From Apoda limacodes (taxonomy: Eukaryota; Arthropoda; Insecta; Lepidoptera; Limacodidae), in NCBI GenBank assembly GCA_946406115.1, contig OX291551.1:930001-994000 (forward strand): a stretch of 64,000 bases of DNA. Reading direction: 5' to 3'. This document shows positions 54,261 to 64,000 of the stretch, in pieces. A model generated the notes under the pieces. That model worked only from the letters and a program-made list of their open reading frames with translations, made no database searches and had not been told where the DNA came from. Made by a program: the position numbers and the translations under genes. Positions within the stretch are counted from its first letter, which is position 1, and each line of letters starts with the position of its first letter.

Positions 54261-55927
54261 ACGTGCTCCTGACCTAATTGGCAACAGGGCGATTGCTTTT
54301 TTTAAGTCAAAATTATCTAATTTCATTTTTGCGGTCTGTGTACCTTACGCTATATTAAGTGACTATATAAATTTCCTATGAACTTGTAAACTATATTACT
54401 AGACGTTAGCATAAGGGCAGTGCTTAATTAACTAAAAACTGAATACTTAATTAATTGGCAAATATAAGCTGTTGAATTTAAGCCATATTTTAAAACTGAA
54501 TTTAAAAACAATCACGTTTGAGAATGCTAACAAAATTATAATCTTTACATCACTAAAATATATACATTTTAATAACAGCAAGTAGTTGATACCCAATAAA
54601 ATTGTAATTATTTTGTAAAAGCGAACCGCGCGGGTCACTCGAGCGGACAAACAAGTCATTTATGCTACGTTTATTAAATAATTAGCTAGCAATTGTTTAA
54701 CAATTAGGTACGCGACAGAAGGCACGTCGATCGCACGTCGTGTCGTATCGTATCGTATTGTGTCGTTTCGTGTCGCACCTGTCCACTCATCAATGTTACG
54801 TCTCTATAAACAACACGCACATAATATCTTTGCTCCTTACTCAGAATACCGTCCGTGGACTCGGCGGCGGAGGGGGGTGGGGGGGTACAATGGGGAGCTT
54901 GCACCGTTGCCATGGCGACCGCCCTCGCCTAATCAATTGCAGAAATATGTACAGACTGTACCAAACCAAAAAGGCCTACCCTGTCTCTTGGAAATGCTTC
55001 AATTTTGGTTTGGTTTTAGAGGAATATAGCAGCGAGTGAGAGGTCTGCGCGCGCTGGTCGTAGTGGCCGGCAGAACGCTTGGCGACTTCGGCGCGACGAG
55101 GAACAACGATAATTGCTATTATTCATTACTAGCTCTCGCTCGCAGTTTTGCCCAAATAATAGAGAAATTTAAATTATAATCTACTTATTTACATACGACA
55201 ACAACTAATGTCGGTGTTGTTAAGTAGAAAGCAACAAAGCAACAAACAATCTTCTCCTTTTTATAACAATAGTGCAAATTAAACAAAATACTTAGCAATA
55301 AGCTTGAAACGTACACAAATGGATTCCTTTTTGTTCGTTTTGTTTATTAACGGAGAAACGAATCGACGACATCTATTGCACAGATATTAGAGTAACTTTT
55401 TATCCCGACCGAGTTGATTCCTCGGGGATATCAATTTGAACACTTAATTCCTTATCGACGTAACAGAGCACCTAATGCCTGGATTTTTGGCACAGATATA
55501 GCTGAGAGGATAAACATATATGCCGAATACTTTTATATATCATTTAGGTTAAACTAAGATATAGAATACTTTTTATACAGATTAGAGGATAAATATATAA
55601 TAATTTACATATAGCTGGGAGGATAAACAAGATATAGAATAATTTTAACCCGATTAAAAGCGCAAAGGCGAATAGTTTTTTTCAACGCATGATACCAAAG
55701 AGCGCTCTTCCTTTATACGTTGCAACAGAGGGTTTGATCTGGTTTTTGGTATCTAAAGAACTGGAACTCCTGAGAAAAACAAACAGAAAATATTCTGTAA
55801 CGTAGAAACGGAACAAGAGTATTTCTTAATTTTCTGCGCAGAGACAGCTGGAGAAACGAAAATGGCCAGAGAATACTTTTAACTCCATCGAACCAATAAT
55901 GTTTGACGCGACACTAATCCTTACATT
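54261..55927. other. unannotated
   Basis: 54725-54775 is a (CGTAT)n-like stretch; overlapping plus frames at 54740-55039 have no domain; GGAGGGGGGTGGGGGGG at about 54870. ATTACTAGCTCTCGCTCGCA (55128) is the end of a common repeat. AGAGGATAAA repeats loosely at 55500-55630. Confidence 0.4.
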
Positions 55928-55992
55928 GTACCGGTGCACGCGCACGTCGTAACAGTGCAGGCGTGCGCGCACGCCCACGCGCACACCGGTAC
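55928..55992. repeat. GC-rich hairpin
   Basis: GTACCGGTGCACGCGCAC at one end and GCGCACACCGGTAC at the other, with a CG-alternating interior; can fold into a stem or form Z-DNA-like stretches. Confidence 0.7.
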
Positions 55993-56889
55993 CCCCCCAT
56001 AGGTCAAAACTAAAGAGTACGTAGCTAAAATACATCAATTACGGTACATATACCTACTATTAAAATCGAACTTCCTGAAACTATAAGTATTTCAAACACT
56101 TTATATGATATAAATTTATTTTCCGTGCTTCTAATTTCTCCAAGCAAAAGATCAGCCTGGCCATTCAGCGGGGGAACGCTGCTTATAACGACCGGCATCG
56201 CTTCCACGATAGAAGACCATTTTTATTAATGTACGATTGTATATTTCTAAATTTTAATAAATGCTTTAAAAAAATATATTTGTCGACCTTTGAATTGAAC
56301 ACATCTGCATTGTTTCAACTAGTTATTGTTTCAATAACGAGTTATTGTCGGTCACTTTACTTTCGGTTTTACAATTGAGTTGTTTTAGTCTAAAACATAA
56401 TAATTTTAAATCAAATATTTGATTGAATATTTACAGTATCTGCGTGCAAGGCCGTGCATTGCATTTGTCAAATATTTATTTACTCATTTTCTTTACGCAG
56501 AGATACAGATGATAGCAGAATTCCTCCAGCATTGACGACACCCATTTAACAAGAGTAATAATTGCAAATTTTCAAATTATACTATATTTTCCCAAAGTAG
56601 CAGCTGAATCTAGCAACAAAAATCCTCAAGCGGTTAGATGACATTACATTCGAAAACTGCCGCGAATAAAAAGCGCTTAGGAACACGTATTTAAGTCTAC
56701 TACTTGTACTTATGTCTTTTAGTAGAGTTCCCGCCCCTTCCCCTTTATCACAAGTCCTAGGAAACAACCCTGAAAGAGATAGAGTCTTTGCTCTAGTCAG
56801 ACTTCAGATATTTGTCAAGTTTAGCTCATACATAATTTTATGTATAGATTGAGGAGAAGTTAGATTATAGGTATAGGCTATAGACTGTT
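55993..56889. other. no gene seen
   Basis: AT-rich; nothing named. Confidence 0.4.
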
Positions 56890-57320
56890 TTAGGGTTCCG
56901 TACCCAAAGGGTAATAAGCGAAACCCTATTACTAAGACTCCACTGTCCGTCCGTCCGTCCGTCTGTCACGAGGCTGTATCTCATGAACCGTGATAGTAAG
57001 ACAGTTGAAATTATCACAGAAGGAACTGTTGCCGCTATAACAACAAATACTAAAAAACAGAATAAAAAAATATTTAAAGGGGCTCCCATACAACAAACGT
57101 AATTTTTTTGCTCGATTTTACTCGATATTAATAACGGCAACAGAATATTCACATTCAACATTCACAGAATATTTAGGTATATAGTACTTCAAAAATAAAT
57201 AATTAAATTAAAATAAAACAAATATTTAAGGAGAGCTCCCATACAACAAACGTGACTTTTCTGCCGTTTTTTAATGGTACGGAACCCGTCGTGCGCGTGT
57301 CCGACTCGCACTTGGCTAAT
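56890..57320 (+). mobile_element. GGGTTCCGTAC/GCCAAGTGCGAGTC element
   Basis: Starts TTTAGGGTTCCGTACCC, has GTCCGTCCGTCCGTCCGTCT, ends GGTACGGAACCCGTCGTGCG + CGTGTCCGACTCGCACTTGG. Inner inverted repeat GGGTTCCGTAC/GTACGGAACCC. Includes a ~70-bp internal duplication (CTCCCATACAACAAACGT at 57084 and 57236). Confidence 0.75.
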
Positions 57321-57374
57321 CTTTAGTTATTTTAAGAATAACTTGCTTTTATAAGTTTTTAAATTTACGCGTTC

Positions 57375-57496
57375 CATTACTAATTTAAAAATAATAAAAC
57401 GGGATTTCGGCTGGTGTTACCCAGCCAAAACGTCGGGAAAAAGGTATTTTGCTAAATGACGCGTTTAATCCCGTTTTATTATTTTTACATTAGTAA
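57375..57496. mobile_element. small foldback element
   Basis: Arms of about 30 bp: TTACTAATTTAAAAATAATA + AAACGGGATT and its near-reverse complement ending TTTTACATTAGTAA. The loop contains GGTGTTACCCAGCCAAAACG. Confidence 0.7.
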
Positions 57497-58040
57497 CTTG
57501 CTTTTATCTGCTTTTTTACTATAATGTAAAAAAATATACAGGTAATAAGAAATAAATAATAAATGATCAGTAATTGCAGAGATTATTATATATTCTATTA
57601 TTTAAATTATATAATTGCTGGAAACATAAATATTGAATAAGAGTTCTGACTGCCTTTGTTCAGGCGCGGATGTGGCGTACCACGGGATGGCATAAACTTT
57701 GGAACAGTGGTAATTGAAGGTCTTAGAATATTTTTATTCCAATTTACAAAGAAATTCCATAGGAACGACCGAATTCCACGCCAAAAAAACCGCGTGTAAA
57801 AACATGAAATGCTATACGCATACAAATATAAAACTTTGTGTGTTTACTTTTTCATAACAATGGATCGACGAAATTTTTTGACAAAAAGAGGGGTCCGAAA
57901 ATGACACAGCGGTAAGCGGTGAGCGGGGACCAACATCTGCGCATGTAAAAACTGCGAAGTTTGAGAATTTTTAAAATGTGTTTGTTATGTTAGTATATGA
58001 CTGTATGATCCCGGAATAATAAATTACAAAAAATAAGGTA
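57497..58040. other. no gene seen
   Basis: AT-rich. Confidence 0.4.
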
Positions 58041-58296
58041 AGTAAAGGTAAGGCATAGCTAACACATAAGTAAAGGTAAGGTAAAGATAACACATAAGTA
58101 AAGGTAAGGTATAGCTAACACATAAGTAAAGGTAAGGCATAGCTAACGCATAAGTAAAAGGTAAGGCATAGCTAACACATAAGTAAAGGTAAGGCATAGC
58201 TTACACATAAGTAAAGGTAAGGCATAGCTAACACATAAGTTAAAGGTAAGGTATAGCTAACACGTAAGTAAAGGTAAGGCATAGCTAACACATAAG
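58041..58296. repeat. 28-bp minisatellite, about 9 copies
   Basis: AGTAAAGGTAAGGCATAGCT + AACACATA with small variations; each unit has the splice-donor-like AGGTAAGG. Confidence 0.95.
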
Positions 58297-59973
58297 CCAC
58301 ACTTTATTCAGGAAAATTCAATAGATTTTAGAAAATAATAAGAAGTGACTATTCGTACGTCATCACCTACGTCACGTGACGTCACGCGTCGGCTCCAACA
58401 CGCAACACCGCGACCGACCGACCGACTGACCGGTCACTACACACATAAATGAACACACAAAACCCGACTGACAGTCCGCGTTATTTATTTGAGTGAAGCA
58501 CGAGACTTACTGTGTTCAGCTGCGGTCTGTGCAGTATTGCAGCGTCACGTCGCGTCACGTTGCGTCACGTCGCGTCACGTCGCATCACGTCACGTCACTG
58601 GCCACTCAGCGCGCGCTGCAATAGTATTATTGTATACTAATGTAATATCACTTTAAAGTTCAATACAAAAAAACTCGTCAAATCAAATCCTTCAAACGCG
58701 TCCTTTACGTTTGCGCTACACTAAGGTACCTACAATAATAAAAAAAAAATTACATAAAGAAAGATTAACAATTCACATTTGTTCATTACAGTACAATGAT
58801 ATAACAAATAATTGTAAAGTAGGTGTAGGTGAACTATGGTTCAATTACTTACTTTTTCATAATTGTGAGTCAATAAATTACATATATTACATTATTTTAC
58901 ATCACACGAGTATATTACAGCATATTACTTACGATTTATACATTTCAGCTCGTAGCTCGTAGTACTGTAGCGCGCCGCGTAGCGGGCAGGGCGCATGCAT
59001 CAGCGTAGCGAGCCGCGTAGCGATCAGCGTAGCAATCCGTAGCATGGCGTATAAGCACGTAACCAGCGACACTGAAAACATAATCTAAACATGCATTTCA
59101 TTCATTTAGTCCACCCACACATAGACAGTGGATTTATCAACATGGCGATGACTAGCTGTGAGAATGAAATGAATGTTTCGGCTGTGGCACAGTAATGAAT
59201 GGAAAATGGGAAATCATAGAGGAACGGGTGTCAGACGGACAAAGCCTAGGCGAGCGCTGCATTACTAAATATTTAGCTAATCAGTAATTTTTACACTTTT
59301 TTTTCAAGTTTTAATACTGTTTTCATTGTGTGAACTAGCGGGTGAGCCGTCGACAGTCAATGACGCAGCGGACAAGGAAGCGGGTCAGTTATAAAAAACG
59401 CGATAACATTTAAAATATTTGAGGAATCCTTTTAAAATAAAACTAAATAAAAGGTCATTTCATTAAAAATCAGTAAATAAGTAAGGAAGAAGTATTTTTG
59501 GTGATCGTTTTAAAAACCATAAATAATTAATAAAATATAAATATAATAAAATAAAGGCCTATGACCCTTGTGGATGTAATTTTTTTTTCTCTTCACCAGA
59601 AATGAAATGAAATGTATGTTATAATTAGAGAACAATGTAAGAAGTGTACATAAGAAAAAAATAGGTCTCTAACCCGTAACAATACCACAGTGTAACAATA
59701 CCACAGTATAACGGGCTAATTAATTGCTTTTATTTTTTGCAAACATTATTTTTATTTTGACACAAGTAGATTTTGCCCGTAACTTCTTTCGCGCTGACTT
59801 ATTTATATACCCTATGTCTATCTTCGGATGCTAGTTAATTAGTTAATTAGTTAATCTCCTTTATATAAGTTTTATTAAAATCAGTTTAGTGATAAAGCCG
59901 TAACAACGTAACTGATAACAGGCAAGAAAGTAGGGATAAAAAGATTAAGTGTTTTTTTTACGTTTATTAAGTA
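58297..59973. other. unannotated; CG-rich short repeats
   Basis: (GACC)n at 58413-58430; (GTCGCGTCAC)n at 58541-58600; GTAGCG-type repeats at 58970-59045. The plus frame 58711-58962 has no domain. TTAGTTAATTAG repeat at 59834. Confidence 0.45.
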
Positions 59974-60228
59974 TGTCGGCTCTGTGACTCAGTGGGTAGT
60001 CAGGTGACTGTTAAATTGTGGGGCGTTAGTTCGATGACTACACAAGACAAACATCTATGTGATGAACATTGTGGTTGTCTTAAAACTGGCTATTTTCCAC
60101 GTATAATATGTGTTTTTTTTTTATTTATATATCTGTACCTATTTCTATCCGTTTTATTAGTTTGGAACTTTGGAACCAGATGGCACTGTGTGTAATGTTC
60201 AAAAATATATACTTATTATATGTACATG
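59974..60228 (+). mobile_element. tRNA-derived SINE
   Basis: A box TGACTCAGTGGGTAG (59984-59998), B box AGTTCGATGAC (60028-60038, one step off the GGTTCGANTCC consensus), then a body with ATTTATATATCTGTACCTAT and a 3' end GCACTGTGTGTAATGTTCAA with AT-rich tail. Same family as 32491-32765 in the 3' end, more diverged in the head. Confidence 0.75.
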
Positions 60229-60392
60229 GTGTGACATAGGTTGCTATCAAGTGGCCTACTAAGTCGGTACTGCTTACATCTTTAATTTTATTGTACTCAT
60301 GTGATGCGTATGCATAGCGTCTTTGCGGCGTTCATATTGTGTGCTAAAATTGACTGTTCTTGGTATTAAGGTTTTTGTGACTCAAATAATAT

Positions 60393-60600
60393 CAAATCAA
60401 ATCAAACTTTATTCAAATAGGTTTCTAAGAATACTTTTGAATCGTCAAAACAATGTTAATTTCTGCCAAAAAGAGCTGGCAAGAGGTTCTATTTAAAGTA
60501 ATAATACAATACTTTGATAATTAGCTAAAGAGTATACAATATGCACCGAAACATTTCGGTAATAAAAATAAGTTAGTAAGCTACTAAAAACAAAGTCAAA
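60393..60600 (-). repeat. LINE 3' end with (ATCAA)n, minus
   Basis: ATCAAATCAAATCAAACTTT then TATTCAAATAGGTTTCTAAG and TTTTGAATCGTC, resembling the minus-strand start of the family C copy at 40838. Confidence 0.6.
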
Positions 60601-60699
60601 CATGTCAATTATTATTTTTTTGTTTTTATGTAGCGAAGGGGGCGCACCATGTGAAGCGTCAAATATCGTCAATCGAGTGAAGGAATTCAGATATTAGAC

Positions 60700-61830
60700 C
60701 AGGGACAGACTGAACAGGAACAGGCTGAATAGTGATGAGCAATATTGGTCTTGGTCTTGCTGTCTTGGTCTTGGTCTTGCGAAAAAGCAAGACCAAGACC
60801 GAGACCGAAACCATTCTTCGACTTGCAAGACCAAGACCAAGACAATATGGACAAGACCAAGACTAATACCAAGACCGACTATGCAAGACCAAGATTAAAT
60901 ACGCAAGACTCAACCAAAATTTCTTTTTCACAGTAACTCGCCTTTTTCTATGTGAGATAAAATATTTATATTTAAAAAATACCCGCCTGCTAAAGAACGA
61001 AAAAAAGTACTGAAATCTAGAATTATATTCAGTAATACTAAATACACCATGTGAATTGTTTTCTAGATCGATACCTACGTAAACAAACAATAAATGTTAA
61101 TGCAAACATAGCCACTATAACAGTCAGAGCCCATTATTAAGCAGATAAGAGTGGGATCACATAGAAGTTCGAGTGTAGTCAGTTAGATGAACAGGATCAA
61201 GTCAGTCTAGGCAAAATGTTAGAACTTATTTTAACCATGCATTCATGTATTTACATATTAAAAGGCACAATATTAAAAAAAAACCTTTGGCATCTCACAC
61301 AGTGAAAATTTATATATATTTTAAATACTATAAAAAGTTAGTGGTTCATCAGGCCAGATTTATTTTTTTGAGAATTGTTTCTGAAAGAAAATAAGAAATA
61401 AAGAAAAGGTGTTTTAAAGGTAACTTGATTCTATGGCGAATACTAATAAATGGAGCCCTTACATTTTAATTTCTATGCTAATTTTTACATACCATTCATT
61501 GACAGTTCACTGAGAATGATTGATGGCTTCAGCTCAGGTCCTAAAATGATTATAATTATGGCAAGACCAAGACTAAAACCAAGACCAAACAAAATACAGC
61601 AAGACCAAGACCAAGACTAGGTAAGCAAGACCAAGACCAAGACCGAGACCAGACAGATTTGAGCAAGACCAAGACCAAGACTGAACAAGCAAGACCAAGA
61701 CCAAGACCAAGACCAAGACTGTTCTAGTCTTGGTCTTGGTCTTGCTTTGCTCATCACTAAGGCTGAACAGGAACAGGCTGAACAGGAACAGGCTGAACAG
61801 GATCAGGCTGTACAGGAACAGGCTGAACAA
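60700..61830. repeat. 15-bp repeat GGCTGAACAGGAACA, split by a transposon
   Basis: About two units before 60729 and five after 61760. The hAT-type element at 60730-61759 inserted within it. Confidence 0.85.
60722..61767. mobile_element. 1,030-bp non-autonomous hAT-type element with GACCAA hexamers
   Basis: Termini TAGTGATGAGCAA (60730) and TTGCTCATCACTA (ends 61759) form a perfect 13-bp TIR. Flanked by the 8-bp duplication AGGCTGAA at 60722-60729 and 61760-61767, as hAT transposases make. Subterminal blocks at 60740-60910 and 61560-61745 consist of GACCAA/TTGGTC hexamers in both orientations. No transposase-length ORF: frames such as 60687-60872, 60745-60936 and 61573-61878 are hexamer artefacts. 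Confidence 0.88.
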
Positions 61831-62440
61831 GGCGCAGGACAGCGCGGGAGGATCGATATACGAGTATAGTGTCAACAATGTTGAGAAATCTTTAACAAAC
61901 GGCTGTTGAAGTCATAAATCTACGTGCCAGAGGGAGCAATCCGAGCATGTGTACGTAAACAGTGGGTGCGATGTCTTGCTTAACTATAAATTGTTCAAAA
62001 CTCAAAAGGCAGCATCGAAATTCAAACTGAGTTACGCATGAATTGGTCCCTGGAAGACTGGTCAAGAGTAATGTTTTCGTAGAAGTCGAGGTTTAAGCTA
62101 TACACGCACGATAGGGGGCTAAGAGTCTACAAAAGACTAGGAGAGCGCTATAACCAAGCTTTCGTTGTAGAGATAGTGCCATTCGGTGAAGGCTCTACTA
62201 GACACGTGTGAGCTGGAATTTTTTTCGAAAGCCACACGGCGGATAGAAAATAGCACTCTAAAAACGGCACTTGATGAGTATGTGGGGTCATTTTCAGTAA
62301 ACTTGGACAAGAACGCCATTTTTATACAAGTTAATGCAAATTTTCTATTTTTACTTAAGAAAGAGAACTATTTTTACTACAAAAATAAGTAGCTGCTTTG
62401 CGTCTCAATATCATTTACATTACATTAGTGCAAGTAACAG
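61831..62440. other. no gene seen
   Basis: Short frames at 62137-62392 overlap on both strands and lack a domain. Confidence 0.4.
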
Positions 62441-64000
62441 CGGGGTCGGACCTCCCCCTTCCCCGTCCCTTTCCCACTATCCCCGTCGGTGCAATATTCC
62501 TCGCATTCCCCTTGTTAATTGCCTCGCGTGTCACCTGCGGCTGATGCTGGCCGCGCCATAGTTCATACCCGCGCCGTTGCCCCGTCCGCGACAGATCTCA
62601 CTAATTACACGCTACAATTAACAACAGCTACCGACTGCGTTTACACAGATCTAACCCTCTATAAAAATTCTTGCCCCTTGAAATAACTCTAAAAAGACGA
62701 GTACACTCCATTATATGATTTAAAAATCATATTCAATCGGTCGTCGGGCGTCGGGCGACCCTCGCATTCCGGCGAAAGCAATAATGATAAAAAAATGTCG
62801 AGTGGTCGTCGCGTGCGAGAGACGTGCGGTCACGCCGCCCTCCCCGCTCACACTCCCCCGCACACCTCGCCCATCCCGCTTTGAAACACCCTCTAAGTAA
62901 GACTCCCTCGAATATAGTATGCATTATGCGAAATCCGTAACTCTTATACCGAATCGCGGGAATACCTTAAACGTCCGGTCGCGTACAAGCTACTGTTGCT
63001 CTTCTCACCTGAGACATACGTCGGAAAATGCCGCGTCACCTCCTCGAGACGGTGTCGGAGACAGGGGGTTGTGTCAGACAGGAGTGAGAGGTAGAGGGGG
63101 GGGGGGCGCCTGCACTCTCTAGATAACGGCGGGTATTAATCATAGTATTATCGTGGAGCGCGTCTTTGTTATGACACCGCGTTATTGCAGTTTTTTCCCG
63201 TATCTACCCTCGAGACGGACGATAAACGGGTCGAGAGTAAATTTTCTGGGACAGATGTTTTAGTAATCCGGGACGACGATCGGCGCAAAACATTCAGTGT
63301 TATTGTTATGTCACCGATCGAGTCAGGGTTGGGGGGGGGGGACCGACTGCTTTAAATTTAAATGGGAACGACGTTTCGCTTCAACTAATACATTATAAAT
63401 GTTATATCAACGTTATGGTTAAACGAAAATACTTAAGGCGAGGGTGCTCCAGCGCCTGAACCTGAAATGCGGAACGATAAGCCCCAAGGTCTATGTGTCA
63501 GTGCAGTGTCGGTGCGACGCAGCGAGGTCTGAGTCTCAGTGCCGTGCCGCAAGATCTCGGTCTCAGAGAGGTGCGATGAGATCTTGGTCTCGGATCATCC
63601 ATCACGGACGTATATTAACTTCGCACCCGTTTCCGAGAGATTTCTCAAACAGGCAGCGCGATGACTGGATCCACTGGAGCTTACACATCTGAGTGACAAG
63701 TCGGTGGAGCGAGCGAGGGGAGCGGTCGGAGAGAGAGCGGCAGGGTCGGGAGGAAAGCGGCAGCGACGACTATTTGCGTATGATTGATGGAAAAAGTGGC
63801 GGAAATCTCGGCGCCTCGCGGGACCACTTCGGAAGGAATCGCGCTTCGACGCACGTACACACACCCAAACACTGACGACGTACGCATATATTAGGTGTTT
63901 GTATACAATAAAGTTACACTAACAAGCAATAATAGCTAGTCACTTACACAGACGACAATATTTCCTAACCAACACATGATTTTGTTTTGATTTAAGCGTA
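62441..64000. other. GC/CpG-rich sequence, no exon recognised
   Basis: 62441-62660 and 62720-63130 are CpG-rich; CTTGTTAATTGCCTCGCG and CTAATTACACGC carry TAATTA/TTAATT cores. G-runs at 63098-63107 and 63331-63341. 63490-63600 repeats AGATC(T)(C/T)GGTCTC. Overlapping arginine/serine-rich frames on both strands (63444-63875) are composition effects. The region might be a promoter or conserved non-coding DNA of a host gene beyond the window. Confidence 0.35.

Noticed and set aside
54740..55039. Overlapping plus-strand ORFs
   Set aside because: Two frames overlap over the same GC-rich stretch, no domain, no coding signal.
59984..60038. Functional tRNA gene
   Set aside because: A and B boxes are present, but there is no acceptor-stem pairing or recognisable anticodon arm; the flanks show SINE body and tail.
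60687..61878. Low-complexity ORFs rich in Q, D, K or L, V, S
   Set aside because: Translations of GACCAA/TTGGTC hexamers within the hAT-type element.
63444..63887. Several R/S-rich ORFs on both strands
   Set aside because: Mutual shadows in GC-rich DNA; none has a recognisable domain.

Overview
This window is eukaryotic and almost certainly lepidopteran (moth or butterfly). It is AT-rich, has no prokaryote-like gene packing, and holds several interspersed repeats I associate with butterfly and moth genomes: a jockey/CR1-type retrotransposon whose 3' end reads GCAAGCGTCCATAGGC ... TTGTTTGCCACC, the ACCGACTTCAAAA terminal-inverted-repeat element, the GGGTTCCGTAC/GCCAAGTGCGAGTC repeat and the ACTAATATTATAAATG repeat. 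The assignment rests on remembered repeat families, not on a search. I find no intact host protein-coding gene, rRNA, functional tRNA or CRISPR. Every coding trace I can defend is a broken transposable element.

Layout. 1-5.5 kb: truncated family A (jockey/CR1-like) 3' end, GGGTTCCGTAC-type repeats, a 105-bp tandem/inverted repeat, two GC-rich islands. 5.5-9 kb: a MITE beside a Ty3/gypsy RT-RNase H remnant. 9-12.6 kb: AT-rich sequence, then two head-to-head copies of one LINE 3' UTR forming 0.86-kb inverted arms. 14-16.7 kb: a jockey ORF2 interrupted by an antisense family A copy, a short SINE-like insert and a family C tail. 18.3-24.0 kb: a BEL/Pao LTR element on the minus strand with 151-155-bp LTRs, integrase and env-like remnants, itself split by a 2.3-kb family A insertion and a SINE fragment. 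25.8-30.0 kb: the longest family A copy (endonuclease to 3' end), broken by at least four insertions including a 289-bp hAT-like MITE. 30.3-41.8 kb: minisatellites, family C fragments, a tRNA-derived SINE, a MITE with long TIRs, an RTE-type tail. 42.1-46.3 kb: a near-complete CR1-like element (ORF1, endonuclease, RT) nested inside a family A copy. 46.7-52.5 kb: minisatellites, a second long-TIR MITE, a family A 3' end with poly(A), another RT tail. 53.6-54.3 kb: gypsy gag remnant. 55-64 kb: repeats, a tRNA-type SINE, a 1,030-bp hAT-type non-autonomous element with GACCAA hexamers, and GC-rich DNA without recognisable exons.

Family names used below are local labels: A = jockey/CR1-like with the TTGTTTGCCACC 3' end (perhaps Zenon/CR1-like); B = CR1-like with (AAT)n tail; C = jockey-like with (TTTGAC)n tail; D = LINE with a ~0.87-kb 3' UTR and TTTCTTTTC tail; E = jockey proper. 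The insertions give a relative history (for example BEL/Pao, then family A inside it), and the density of nested, inactivated elements is what one expects of a heterochromatic, sex-chromosomal (W) or piRNA-cluster-like region; that last step is inference. The pieces do not work together as a pathway.
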